Translations under genes and position numbers: made by a program | The notes under the pieces: model-generated | Seen by the model: the letters and a program-made list of their open reading frames with translations, nothing else | Told to the model about the DNA's origin: nothing | Databases searched by the model: none | Shown: in pieces, positions 22,301 to 33,915 of the stretch | How the letters are laid out: each line of letters starts with the position of its first letter | Numbering within the stretch: the first letter of the stretch is position 1 | From: Mactra quadrangularis | Taxonomy: Eukaryota; Mollusca; Bivalvia; Venerida; Mactridae | DNA length: 64,000 nucleotides | Direction of reading: 5' to 3' | Assembly: GCA_025267735.1 (NCBI GenBank) | Contig: CM046295.1 | Span: 11,915,167-11,979,166, forward strand

Positions 22301-24060
22301 CAGAGTTTACTTTGCCTTAGTCCATATTTTACTTGTTGACATTCATTGTAATTTAAGTTGTAAATTTCGATTGAAAAATCTTTAATTTCTGCAAATAAAA
22401 ATGTAGTTTGATAAAGAGTCCGTCTCTACAAATAAATAATGAATAGAGATAGACCTACTCTGAGGTATTGATGAAATTAGTAAAAAGGTATATTGATAAA
22501 TTATTGTGTGTATTGTACAAGTTCTCCTTGAGTAGAGATTATGTTTTTATTGGATTGAAAATATATTTATAAGTAAATGATGATCAAAAATTGTTGTATT
22601 TTGTAAAACGTTACGTTTGACAAAAGTGATTACAGCGGAATGCAATTATCCTACTCCAGTATAATTCAATGGTTTTAATTTATTCTAAGGGATTTCGTTG
22701 TAACGTACAACAATGTTACCAATGACTATAATGTAAATTGAAACATGAAGTTATATTTTAACACAATCTAAGTCAATAGAACGGTAGGCTGCGCAGAATT
22801 TCAAATGTATATCCCTAAGGGGATTCTGGTTGAATTCAAAACGAGGCGGTTAAATTTTCTTATGTCAATTTTACAGTTATGGCAAATTTCCTTTATTAGT
22901 AAAATACATTAAGAAGTTGTCGGTATTTCGGAAATGTATATGTGAACTGGTAATATACAATAATCCAGGAAGTAAGGTTTTGTGAGCTAATGGAAGTAAA
23001 ATGACCTAAATTTGTGTTGACTCAGTGTAAATCTCAACAAACATTACCTATCATCTAAAATAAAACACTATAGACTACTTAAGCACAACGTCCTTGATTT
23101 ACGTGTATCTATAGTTATTTCATAGTTTTACTTTATTAAGAAATATAAGCGAATGTTTTTTTTCCGGAGAGGTAGTTTTCAAAGATAAAAATTGTTTTAA
23201 TATTCCTAGTAAAATTGAGTCAACCCCACCCAGATGTAATATTTATTTTTTACAGCTCGGTGAAAGACTGTCCCACTCGGAAATCGAACCCACGACTCCT
23301 CTATCAATGGACTACCAACTGAGCTAGCCGGGCGGCTGACATATTAAGTAAAATTGCTTACTTATATAAGCCTTAAATCCATCATTGTAAAATTCATAAA
23401 TCAGCACATTTTGTATTGACATTTATCATATGATAGTTTTATACCGCCTTGAAACTACGATTATATAATGGATCGAACTAAAAATCTGCATCTTTAAAAT
23501 AAAATTCAACAAGTAGAGTTTCTATTCATTAAATTTCTAAAAATGCCAAATCATAGATAGATAAAAAACACGATCTGCATGTATTTTATAATCGATTGAA
23601 CAATATCTATCTGCTTTGTAAAATAGAATTTAAAACGTAGGATTTCTCTTCATTTGGTTTCTCTGAGTTCCATTTAAATCATAGATTGATTGACACTTTA
23701 AATAATATAAAACATGTACAGTTAAACCCGGATTTGAGGCCATTTTTATTACAAAATAAGTCGTGGAACATAATGGATTTCTTATTACCTTTTACATGAA
23801 GTACTTATCCAAATACAAAAGGCAACATGTATAATTTTGTACATTCAACCAACTTCTATGGTGAAATGTAATATAAGCATTTCAACCTGTTGTTTTCTTT
23901 CGTTCCGTCTAATATGTTTATATAGTATTTACTTGAGTTGATTGTTGACTTATATACCTCAGACTCGGTTAATAGATCTTCTGACTTGTTCGTAGAAGAT
24001 CAAAAGTTCAAGTACTGTGTCGTATACTTAACGTTTACATCTCTAACAGATGATGAAAGA
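22300..24060. repeat. Older segmental duplication, copy 1 (partner about 48.83-52.76 kb)
   Basis: Patches align in order with the second copy: 22300-23040 with 48830-49760, 23340-23740 with 51981-52360, and 23935-24050 with 52630-52760 (both contain aagttc/gagtactgtgtcgtatact-like text). Divergence is clearly greater than in 24775-28845. The partner carries extra sequence between about 49980 and 51800. It contains a degenerate SINE type 2 body at 22780-23040. Confidence 0.6.
23263..23340 (-). mobile_element. SINE type 1 head, shared by both copies of the old duplication
   Basis: The minus strand reads gtcagccgcccggctagctc and on through the B-box region gtcgtgggttcgatttcc. The insertion flank tattaagtaaaattg is the same as at 51980, so it was present before duplication. 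Confidence 0.7.
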
Positions 24061-24062
24061 CA

Positions 24063-24622
24063 AGTCTTGTAAACTATAGCTATAAGTTATATGATAAAGT
24101 AAGACTTATAGACTATAGCTATAAGTTATAGGATAAAGTTAGACTTGTAAACTATAGCAATAGGATTAAGTGTGACTTGCAGACTATAGCTATAAGTTAT
24201 AGGATAAAGTAAGTCTTGTAAACTATTGCTATAAGTTATAGGATAAAGTAAGACGTGTAAACTATAGCTATAAGTTATAGGATAAAGTAAGACTTGTAAA
24301 CTATAGCTATAAGTTATAGAATAAAGTAAGACTTGTGAACTATAGCTATAAGTTATAGGATAAAGTAAGACTTGTAAACTATAGCTATAAGTAATACGAT
24401 AAAGTAAGTCTAATAAACTATAGCTATAAGTTATAGAATAAAGTAATTCTTGTAAACTATAGCTAAAAGTTATAGAATAAAGTAAGATTTGTAACTTATA
24501 GCTATAAGTTATACGATAAAGTAAGACTTGTAAACTATAGCAATTAGTTATAGGATAAAGTGAGACTTGTAAACAATAGCTATAAGTTATATGATAATGT
24601 AAGACTTGTAAACTACAGCACA
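24063..24622. repeat. Tandem array 1, 39-bp unit, about 14 copies
   Basis: The unit of about 39 bp contains actatagctataagttata and ggataaagtaagacttgta. Copies differ at several positions each. 39 is divisible by three, so a minus-strand frame of 165 codons stays open; it is not a credible gene. The sister array is at 53639-54045. Confidence 0.9.
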
Positions 24623-25799
24623 CACGTATTAATCAATTTAGTGTGACTGATTAAATAAAGATCCTCAATCACTATAACTGCTGAAAATATGGGGGGGCTT
24701 CCCCCCTAGCCCCTTCCTACGGGCCTGAATAATATGTAATAAACTATTAATTTTGAGACTTTTTATGGAACAGTTTCTCAGCATCTTATAACATGTGTTG
24801 TATTTCATTTATTTCAGGTAAAGAAGAAAGCCGAGTTACAAAGATATATACTATACGAGCAATGAGACTTATTGAACTTTGTTATATATCTTTAAATCAA
24901 CAATCGTTTGTAAAGTATACTGAATTAATAAAGAATATTCTTCGGTTTTGTTGTAAAAAATGAAAATCTCGTTTTCAGAGTTCACAAGTTGAAGATCAGC
25001 ATATCTAATTCTAAAACTAACGAATTCTTTGTTCTGTTTTTGCTTAGTAAGGTGTCTTGTTAGTGCATTGCAATCAAATATAGCGTGGCGTCATTTTATC
25101 TCCAAGATGACGTCATTAACATTCTATTAGTAAGCTAAGAAATAATGTTTTCACGAGCGGTATAGCAAAAAAATCGACTGTAGTTTGTTTCTAGTATATG
25201 GAACTATAAGATTTTTAGAATTAAACTCAATCTCCGCAAGCAAATAACCTTTAGAACACGGTCATGGGATCTCCTGAAATCACCCAGGCTGTCACGTTCA
25301 GATTATCTTAGTACCATCTATGTGTCGACTAATTAATGAGTTGCATTTATTTAGACAAATCACTATAAAAGAACATCAGAACTTTAGTTTTTTTCTATTG
25401 TTTTGATCTGATATTTTAGCATTTATGTCGTTGCGTGTTATTCATACTTGGATGTAGAACCATGCGTTATTTTAGCCGGACTGTGATTGGACAATTCATT
25501 GTTAGTTGCGTCATAAAAATGTAATAAATAAGTTCCGCTGAACATGACCCGTACTGCAAGCTTTTTCGATGTTATCTCCCTTTATGTAATATATAATAAC
25601 TCTTGTGTATACAATATCATTAATATGAATATATTTAATATAGTTATTTCCCTTCAATTGATACAACTGGAAAGTATTATTCAATCAGCCATTTCCCTAC
25701 ATGACAAGAAAACCTGGTTTTGGAACAAAACCCTTCCACTTTTTTGTCCAACTTTTATGACATACTCTCGATGTAGGTTGTTTAAATCGTTGTGTGTCA

Positions 25800-26065
25800 A
25801 GGTCGTAGCGCAGTTGGTAGCACAATGGAACTTCTAATATATTTTCCTGAATGTAATACAGGTTCGAAACCTGGTTGATTATAACCGTCTATTAAATTTT
25901 GAATGTATTGTCGATTTTCCTAGATTCATATATTTGAAAGTACATTGCAAAGTTGTCGGTCCGTATAGGTCAGTCCCAGTTATAGACAAATGTCCTGTAT
26001 TTAATGTAGGTTAGCTGGTCGCAGTAAGAAAGACCAAAATTGTGTTGAAACAGCGTATAAACCAG
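25800..26065 (+). mobile_element. SINE type 2 relative (copy in the recent duplication)
   Basis: The head ggtcgtagcgcagttggtag and B-box caggttcgaaacctgg are followed by a diverged type 2 body (agttatagacaaatgtcctg). An identical insertion lies at 55391-55655. Confidence 0.7.
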
Positions 26066-26175
26066 TACAACAAAAATATGGTATTGTGCATGGTTCCTGG
26101 TTATTTTTATGACTTAACAGAAATAGTAGCAGAAAGAAGTTATAATGTGTTGCAGAGACATCAATAATAAAGAAA

Positions 26176-26345
26176 CGGGTGTGGCCGAGTGGTTACGAAG
26201 GTGTGGAAGTGAATAGCCGGCCTTGCGTTGGTTCGAATCCCATCCAAAACTACCCCATTGTTTCCTTGTGCTGAAAGCTTTTTACCTCTAGCTCAGCACA
26301 GATAATTACTTGAAAGTGATAATATACTATGTAAAATGTAAAAAG
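26176..26345 (+). mobile_element. SINE with a tRNA-Ser-like head
   Basis: ggtgtggccgagtggttac and ttggttcgaatcccatcc resemble the A- and B-boxes of a class II (Ser/Leu) tRNA. The acceptor arm does not pair well, so this is not a functional tRNA gene. Its duplicate is at 55766-55936. Confidence 0.6.
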
Positions 26346-26610
26346 GTTAGTCACAATTGAGCTTAAATAATTGAAAACTAAAAGTTCATATCAATATTAT
26401 TAAAAAGTAAAGAGATAAAAAGCTGCATTAATGTGTATATGCCAAAACTTTTGGAGCTCAATCATGTCATTATTTTAAATTATGAAATTATGAAACTCTG
26501 TCATACAATTGCTAAAATTGCTAACAATAATATAGTAAGAAATACATGTTGCTATAAAAGTCAATTCATATCACGTAAATGTATCATGTTAACTTTGGAG
26601 ACCATAAAAA

Positions 26611-26930
26611 GTCACCCGGCTAGCTAAGTTGGTAGCACGCAAGTTTACTGATCGAGGGGTCGTGGGTTCGATTCCCAGGAGTGGAATACTTTCGTAGAGC
26701 TTGGTCATGAAATTATTTCTTTGGTTATTCTCCCTCCTACCATTGAGTTTCAATTATGAAGGACAGTTGTTAGTCACTGACGAAAGTACGCGCTTAGTAT
26801 TTGGCTAACAGCTAAATGTCTAGATTTAGCCTTTCCATGAGGAGTAAGTAGGTTGACTGATCGCCATTATATGACCTACACAATGTGTTGCTACGGCGTT
26901 AAACTCATCAAACAAACAAAAACAAACAAA
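26611..26930 (+). mobile_element. SINE type 1, full-length copy (recent duplication)
   Basis: The head cacccggctagctaagttgg, B-box gtgggttcgattcccagg and body are complete, with a (caaa)n tail at 26908-26930. The same insertion is at 56201-56520. Confidence 0.85.
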
Positions 26931-27534
26931 ACCATACAAAGCTATTGTCAATGGGGTTTAAAGACAAGGGAACCATTAAGGTAAGGTCGTAAGACAACAT
27001 CATAATTTGTAACATATTGTGTACTATGTAAAAATGGAATAAATTAAATGTCAAATATAATCAGATTTTATTACATTTATTTTTTTCTTATCTACACATT
27101 TACACATGCATTTTAAGTAACACATATATCTATAATAAACAACACTTTACACAATCAATAAAGCAGGTTTCACATCAAGTATAAGGTCATCGCGATAATA
27201 TATTTTAACAAATAGCGGGCGGGTGGCTCACACTATCTTCCTGAGTCATTCATACGAACTCCCTACCCACAGACATCACAAATATTGTAACATATATATT
27301 CTGTTTGCAATATGGATGCGAGCTTTTGGTTTGCATTGCGGCTGTAAACACGAAAAAAGGGTGTATCTCTGAGTAAATAAAGACAGGTATCTTACTTAAT
27401 ATAGTAAGATTTCTTTCACCTTACGAAGGTCAAAGTGCATTAAATATTCACGAAGAATGTCCCAATGCGGTGAACAATTGTGCAATACAATACTTGCAAG
27501 CGTTAATTACATATACTTTGGCGCATCTCACTTA

Positions 27535-27612
27535 CTGATATCCTTAGCCCATTGGTAACGCGTCGGCCGTCAGACCTAAAGGTTTAAGGTTCATATCCAA
27601 GTAGCATACTAT
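27535..27612 (+). repeat. tRNA-like stretch (pseudo-tRNA or SINE head)
   Basis: agcccattggtaacgcgtcg resembles a D-arm/A-box and aaggttcatatcc a degraded T-arm/B-box (aaggttcaaatcc in the duplicate at 57125-57200). Acceptor stems do not pair convincingly. Confidence 0.4.
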
Positions 27613-28782
27613 TTTTTCACACTAAAACCTTGCCACATGTTTTTCATCTTATTTATAACTTGGTGTAAGTATTACATAAATTATCAAAATTTTCTCCCTC
27701 GTGAATCTCGTGCACACAAAGAGTGTATATAACGACCCGTATGTCTTTAAAGTGTTAGTTAGGTCATCATGTCTGAAACGTGTAAGCAGGGGAAAAATTG
27801 TCAAAAATGTAAAGAAATTATTTATAATGTTGCTCAATTCTTTTAAATCGGTTGTATAAACCTCTTTTATAATGGTTTAGCCCATATTTACAAAGGTAAG
27901 CGCCGTGACCTTCGTAAGGTGAAAGAAATCTTACTATACCAGCAAAGTAAAAACATTAACATGCATTAAACCTCTCACACTACGACAATAGAACAAATGT
28001 ATATAAAATCAATGAAACACTAAGAAAAATCATGTATTGAAATAACATGATAATCACAATATACTTGTGTCAATAATTTGTTTACAATACATATTCAATT
28101 TTATGAAGAATATCATAACATGTAAATACTACAGTAACATTTTACTATTTGGACGACCATGATCAATACAATATCGTTTGATTTTTGACAACTTTTTCAT
28201 CCCCATACTTAATTGGAGAAAATAAGATCCCTATAAGAGATCCATTCTGCTATAAGGACTATTGATTTTGATGGTATTAATAGTGGAACTTTACTGTATA
28301 TCATTTATCAACTGTATATAATGTAATATTACATTTTATAAATATTTATTATTTACATAGTAATCTCATTTAGTAATAATATACTGCAAAACATATTTCC
28401 TCCCATTCTGGTATAAGATCTGATTTTTTCAAAGGAGCTATGAAAACATATATTCAGTTAGAAACTATAGCATTTACATTGTATCACATCAATCAAAGAA
28501 ACCTGATTATACATTGTAGTTAGTAAAACTAGTTTAAGAATTTGTTAACCATTTGAGATAGATCAATGAATAAACACGTTGGAGATAAAAAAAACTCTAA
28601 TATTTATGACGTCACTATAAACATTTAACACCTTATTTATTTTAAACCCTAAGACGAGTTTCCTATTTAAACCCTTTACATTGTCGCATAAGGAATAAGA
28701 AAATATTTGCAGGTAGACAACTATATATTATGAAACACTCTGGATCAGGTGAAACATAACAAGCGAAGTGTTCCGTGTGTTT

Positions 28783-28788
28783 TTTATT
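28783..28788 (-). terminator. Polyadenylation signal of B-box/NHL gene B
   Basis: AATAAA on the minus strand about 40 nt after the stop, in the position shared with the paralogs. Confidence 0.6.
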
Positions 28789-28825
28789 CACTTAAACTTA
28801 CATTGTATTTGAATATGCATTTGTA

Positions 28826-30296
28826 TTATATGGATGGTATTATCAAGAGAATACTATAACAACAAACAATCAATGTATTCCTATTTTTATCATAACATAC
28901 TGTACTTGGAAATATCACACCATCTTGTTTTGTAACAATTTCTCCTATATAATCACCACCTTGACCTAACATTATAACATTGTGTGACGTAAAACCACAT
29001 ACTAGTACATTACCTGAACCATCAGTACATACTCCCCATGCTCCATCCAATACTTTATCTGAAAACTCCCAACAAATCTTTCCATTCATATCTAATGTTA
29101 TAACACCATTATAATAGTCAACAATATGAATCATACTATGATCATCACTTATAGTGACGTCACGAATATCATAGAATGTTTTTTTTCCAGACTTTTTTTC
29201 TGTGAAGGATTTCAATGATTTACCCTGTAAATTATAAATATGTATTTCTCTAGAACTAGATACAATCATACCATTAGTACTAACAGTTATACATCTACAA
29301 TCATTTTCCATACAGAGTGTACCAGTAACAGCAAGTTTATCTTTATATGATAAAAACTGTATCATTTTATTATAAAGACCTACTACTAAACCTCCATCCT
29401 CCAATCTACACACAGACAGAGGTTCAGCATCTAATACTAATGATGATATAATGTTATAAGTTTTACTATCAACTAATTTTAACTTTTTATTTTTATAGTC
29501 AGCAAGTGCTATGCAACTATCATCTACTATACATGATGACCATATACTACATGTGTACCAATCATCTGACTGTTTTATGTTATATTTAGACCCCTTTGAT
29601 ACTTTGTATAAACCTTGTTTCTTAGATGTCTGTGATACTTTTCTTACATTACCTGTACCTATACTACTTCCGGTAGCACCAGTTGTTGTTGTTATAGTTG
29701 ATGTAGATGCTGAATTTCTAGTTCGTTTTTCTCTTGATGATGTTTCTATGGTGTCTTGATGTCCTGGTGAACTTATCAGTCCTAAAGTTAGTACATTTAA
29801 TAAAAAGGCTAATATATCAGTATTTCTACTAAAGCGAATTGTTGGCGTTTGGTTCTTCTTTGATCTTACTTTCAATTCCTCGCTTTGTAAGATCAAACTT
29901 TGACCCATTATAGCCAAAACAAATTTTTGTGCCATATTTACTTGGTCAGAGGTAATGTCATCTTGACAGCGTTTAAGGTCAGATTTTATGTCCTGAATTT
30001 GTATATTGTACTCATCAATAGATTGTTTATGGTTGTTGTATTTAGTTTCAAGTTCAGTCAGTGTTTTTTCTTCTATTTTATCGATGACGTCATTGATTTC
30101 TTTTCTATATTTATTTATTTCGTTTTTACAATCAACTTTGCTTTTTTCATAATCAGAAACTTGCATCTCACTTACCGTCTTAAGTGTGTCGACGTGTTTA
30201 ATAGTTTTTGTTAATTCCTTGCTTACACGATCAAATATGCGTGTAGAGTTGTTATCTTGGATATATTTCGGAACATAATGTATTCCATTGCAGGCT
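28826..30296 (-). CDS. B-box/coiled-coil/NHL-like protein B, exon 2
   Basis: The acceptor is ttttatttgacag; the exon begins with the last base of an Arg codon and ACNGIHYVPKY, closing B-box 2. It continues with a coiled coil (KSKVDCKNEINKYRKEIND and beyond), the block DILAFLLNVLTLGLISSPGH, a Thr-rich linker (TITTTTGATGSS) and the NHL-like propeller. The last 13 or so residues depart from the paralogs: a small deletion replaces the expected ending (KVFSLQ in genes A and D) with ILLIIPSI, so the final blade strand is altered. Joined to exon 1 the protein is 611 residues. It may be functional or at an early stage of decay. Confidence 0.83.
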
Positions 30297-30628
30297 CTGT
30301 CAAATAAAAGAATGTAAACAATATTCAAACGTTTTAATTCAAGAATGAATTAACTGGTTACCCGAGTGTGTTCTAAATGTGTTATCAATTATTGGTCGGA
30401 ACTTTTAATTCATAACATTCTTCTGTGTTCAACAAAGCGACTGATCGAGCGAGCGCCTTCTCGCAAATTGTAAGGCTATTGGACGATTGCAAGCGCTCGC
30501 TGTAAAATCCAAGATTGCGTCATATAGCCGATTATTGAAAAAAGCGGTTGTGGGACAACTATTTTGCTGATACATAATATCTCTCACATTTTTTTATCAT
30601 ATACGAATCATTATGTTACATTTTACTG

Positions 30629-31308
30629 TATAGTGCGTACAAATTGACCCCGACCTTACCTTTCACATTTGCATCTTATTATCATTACACTTATCCAGGC
30701 GAAAATCAATACCACGCCTACTCTATGCTTCGGCTCGTTACGAATTTAAGATCATTGTTGAGGATTGTTGATAGTAGACATGTACGATATTGTATAGTAT
30801 AGAAGCGTGTTAAACTTGAGGAAAATGCTGTGCTAAGCCAGTTAGATTATGTTTTCATTTTACTATAAGGTTCAGTGCTCGGGGCTCCGACCCTCAAACT
30901 AAACCTTATAGTTAAATGAAAACATAATCTAACTAATACATAAGACATGTATAGAGTATACACAACCCGCATGTATAACAACTCACGATTCAAATGCATT
31001 CATACGGGAAACTCGCGTTCAAACCTTTTTGGTTACAATTAATAATAAAATGGATGGAAGGATGGCGGTTGTGGAGCAAAAACCCATAACATTTGAATTG
31101 GTAGCTAGCCTCATCGTTTAACCATCTGACTCTGTCTATGTGTAATAAACACTCATTGTACGCTTAGATGTACTTTAAAATTAATCCATGTCTTATAATT
31201 ACATTCGAGCCTTTGCAATATAATCTGAGCATTAATACTACATTCGTATTCAATAAAATGAATATTCTTGCGCAAAGGTCAGGTCGGGGTCAATTTGTAT
31301 GCACTATA
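30629..31308. mobile_element. MITE family 2, long copy with a nested inverted repeat
   Basis: The ends tatagtgcgtacaaattgac and gtcaatttgtatgcactata are inverse to each other and match the 270-bp copy at 14420. Between them a second inverted repeat is inserted at about 30838-30932. That gives a larger composite element of about 680 bp. Confidence 0.75.
30838..30932. repeat. Near-perfect inverted repeat, 32-bp arms and about 28-bp loop
   Basis: The left arm, gttagattatgttttcattt then actataaggtt, and the right arm, aaccttatag then ttaaatgaaaacataatcta, pair almost completely. The loop contains ctcggggctccga, itself partly palindromic. Confidence 0.85.
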
Positions 31309-31439
31309 CAAATAAATTATATTATATGCATTTTGTGGATATGTTATGTGGAACAAGTAACACACAAGTTTGCTTCCCACGTTTTAGGGATAATTCTTTG
31401 AGATTTTAACTTATCCAGCCGCCGTATTTGATATCTAGG

Positions 31440-31540
31440 CAAAGCACCTCTCGAGCTGAATTGCGAGCGCTCGCGCGGGCGCCCGCGTTCAAGAAAAGGG
31501 CGCTTGATATCCCCCCGAGCGCTCGCATGGTTGAACGCAC
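31440..31540. other. Short CpG-rich patch inside the intron of gene B
   Basis: Repeated gagcgctcgc-type motifs and gcgcgggcgcccgcg stand out from AT-rich surroundings. Similar gagcgagcgc motifs occur at about 30440-30500 and cgctcgctgg at 32028. No function can be assigned; it may be part of a transposon end or an alternative promoter. Confidence 0.4.
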
Positions 31541-32051
31541 CTCTGGTATTTTATCATTGTTCCTTTTAATAAGAAGTTTACTGCGTGTCGTATTTTGTTA
31601 TAACACATATTGTTCGATCATTCGTCTGTCGGTCCGTCCTTCAGTCGGTCTGTTTAGTACCAGCAATACTATTAATAGTCGGATAATCATTTTGTGGGAA
31701 GTCAGGCTGTGACTATCAGATAATCCTTACTTATTTTGGAGTCGGTAGATTAACGTTCAAAGTCACGTGGACTTTGGTTTCTTTGTTTGTCAGCTGGATA
31801 AACTAAGAACTATTTGTCCAAACACTATTTCAGACTTGAGCAATTGTTCTTGATTGGCTGTAGTCAGTAGTTGTCCTTAGGCCACAACAATTTGATTATA
31901 TGTTCTATGGATCTTTTTTCGGGTTTTTACACAAAAAAAACATTTTTATTGCCTCGATCGCTCAAAAAAGTTAGTTTAACCGCTATATAAAGCAAGTGAA
32001 TTATAACTTTTTTTATTTGTTTTCTTCGCTCGCTGGACCCATTTATTTTCA

Positions 32052-32195
32052 GAAAAATCCGTAAAACCCGTGATCAACTTTTATTTTTTTTTACAATAAT
32101 TTCAATAATTTTACCTAAATAGAAAAATCCGTAGAACCCATGATCAACTTTTATTTTTTATTTACAATAATTTCAATAATTTTACATAAATAGTG
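32052..32195. repeat. Two tandem copies of a ~72-bp segment
   Basis: agaaaaatccgtaaaacccg... and agaaaaatccgtagaaccca... begin two successive units, both running through caatttcaataattttac-like text. Confidence 0.8.
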
Positions 32196-32451
32196 AATGA
32201 AATTTTATTTTTCAATGAAAATAATTGGGTCCGTCGGTCAGAAAACGGCGTTTTTTTCATTTCAGTCATTTCTAAGCAACTAATCTGTATGTCAACGCAA
32301 TATACTGTGGAAAACTAAACGTTTAGCAAATGTTAAATAGTTGCACGTGTAAAAACTCAACGATTTATTCAACATCGCTTTTGAAACAAACAAAAAACTA
32401 GCGGTTATTTGTGTGACATCAATATTGATAACATTATACAAAAAAACTTAC

Positions 32452-32816
32452 CTGTGATGTAAAGCAAAGCATATATGACATCCGACACTATCATCATCCT
32501 CACAATACATATTAACAACTTCCATAGGATGTTCTTTACATAGTTCAGTTGGAACCATCTTTATATCACGACCAGATTGTCTTGACGATAACACTCTGCT
32601 ATCAGTATCAACTAAAACATGTCCAGCTGAAGAATGAAAATCATCATGAATCTCCAAACAATCTTTACAAAAATATTGTTTGCAAGTGACACAATATTTC
32701 ACTGATTGTTTATTTTTCTTCTTCTTTGAGCATCGAGTGCAGGTGAGATCGAAATATTCATCTCCCGCATTTAACTGAGAGTGTGTTAAAATATCTCGAC
32801 TACCTTTCTTGGCCAT
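32452..32816 (-). CDS. B-box/coiled-coil/NHL-like protein B, exon 1 (two B-box zinc fingers)
   Basis: It begins MAKKGSRD and shares HSQLNAGD with gene A. B-box 1 runs from CTRC through YCVTCKQYFCKDCLEIH to GHVLVD, with all eight ligands present. B-box 2 starts LCKEHPMEVVNMYC, continues SVGCHICFALHH and is finished by exon 2 (ACNGIHY). The exon is 365 nt and ends CACAG|gtaagt in the same phase as gene A. It is six bases longer than exon 1 of gene A, balanced by an exon 2 six bases shorter. No RING is present. The ATG sits just before upstream TA-rich DNA; no promoter element was identified. Confidence 0.85.
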
Positions 32817-32954
32817 CTTGACTGAAATGATATTTCCTAACTGCCGTTGGTATTAAATTGTTTATTTTGGTCACATGATTAGCAACTAGCGTTACAAACA
32901 ATGAATATTACTAACGTGAGAAAAACCTATAAGATATTTCAAAAGATATTTTAC

Positions 32955-33915
32955 GTCATTATATATCATTGATCTCTTAATAAATAGTTTAACCTTAATT
33001 ATCTGATTAACCCTAAACAATATTTTGTATATTACTTATTCATTAAACATGATATAAAGATTACGACTGATGATTGTCTTGTATTGTCATGATGATTTAA
33101 GGTTACACTACAGTGGTCCATATTATAATGCGCCTTACTGAAGGTTTTGTCCTTGTCATGTTTTATTGTTTTGTTATATTATGAAACAAATTTTTATGAT
33201 ATGCTCCCAAGATGCGGATCGAGTCTATATTATAAATGTGTTTTGCGACCTTTCCTGTTACATTATGAAACACAATTAATTAGGAAATACCAGCTTTGTG
33301 GATTTCCATATTTTAATTACTTTATCGATTCATGAGTATTTATTTAATGATGTTATGTCTGCAGCTCATTTTTGTGAAAAATCCTTCGGTCATGATATTA
33401 ATCAATTTTCAAACCCTTTAAATATGAGATCTTCAATCTAATCTGAAATTACAATTTCAATTCAATAGTTTCAATAATGATTTATCTCGGAGTTGTACGT
33501 CAATCAACGTAGGCAGATACGATGTATGAATTTAATAACTAAGATATATTTTAAATGTTATACAGTATATCTCAGATAAGTTTATTTAAATATGTGAATC
33601 GTTGAAATCTATACTTCTATGTCATTATATTCTATTGTTCCCTTAATAAATATGTAACCCAAATTACCTTAAACATTCTTTAACAATAGTTTTAATTACT
33701 TCTAGTTCATACAACTTGATACCAAGACAATCAATTTTATGGCTAATATTTGGCTTTTATTGTCATTAAGTTTTGAGGTTACACTACAGTGGTCCGAATT
33801 ATAAAGCGTTTATTTTAGATTTTGTCCATTATCATTCTATATTGTTTTGTAATATTGTGAAAAGATTTTTGATATGTTGCCCAGATGCGGAGCGAGTCTT
33901 AATAAACATGTTATA
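32955..33915. repeat. Direct duplication upstream of gene B (about 300-bp units, 670 bp apart)
   Basis: The segment 32955-33250 resembles 33625-33915: both contain ggttacactacagtggtcc and then gatgcggatcgagtct / gatgcggagcgagtct. By eye the identity is roughly 75-80%. No coding frame is shared. Confidence 0.65.

Larger units (their letters stand above)
24775..28845. repeat. Recent segmental duplication, copy 1 (partner 54370-58450)
   Basis: About 4.1 kb is collinear with the partner at a near-constant offset of 29,595-29,600. Only scattered substitutions and 1-2 bp indels are visible. It includes three SINEs and ends at the 3' end of gene B exon 2. The frame 25544-25837 is conserved in the partner only because all of the DNA is. 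Confidence 0.9.
30297..32451 (-). other. Intron of B-box/NHL gene B
   Basis: The 2,155-nt intron runs from gtaagt (32451 downward) to tttgacag. It holds the long family 2 MITE (30629-31308), a CpG-rich patch (31440-31540), a segment related to the intron of gene C (31570-31830 with 40925-41170) and a short tandem duplication (32052-32195). Confidence 0.8.

Noticed and set aside
24126..24623. 165-codon minus frame (SYSLQVLLYPIT repeats)
   Set aside because: Produced by the 39-bp tandem array; no start context, no neighbours.
25090..25130. TGACGTCA (CRE-like) palindromes here and at 13050, 28610, 39140 and 58200
   Set aside because: Some occur inside coding sequence or duplicated flanks; with no promoter context they cannot be called regulatory sites.
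25544..25837. 97-codon frame conserved at 55134-55427
   Set aside because: Conserved only because the whole 4.1-kb segment is recently duplicated; it runs into a SINE head and has no domain.
26176..26256. Possible tRNA-Ser gene
   Set aside because: A- and B-boxes are present but the acceptor arm does not pair and an identical duplicate with SINE-like continuation exists; better explained as a SINE head.
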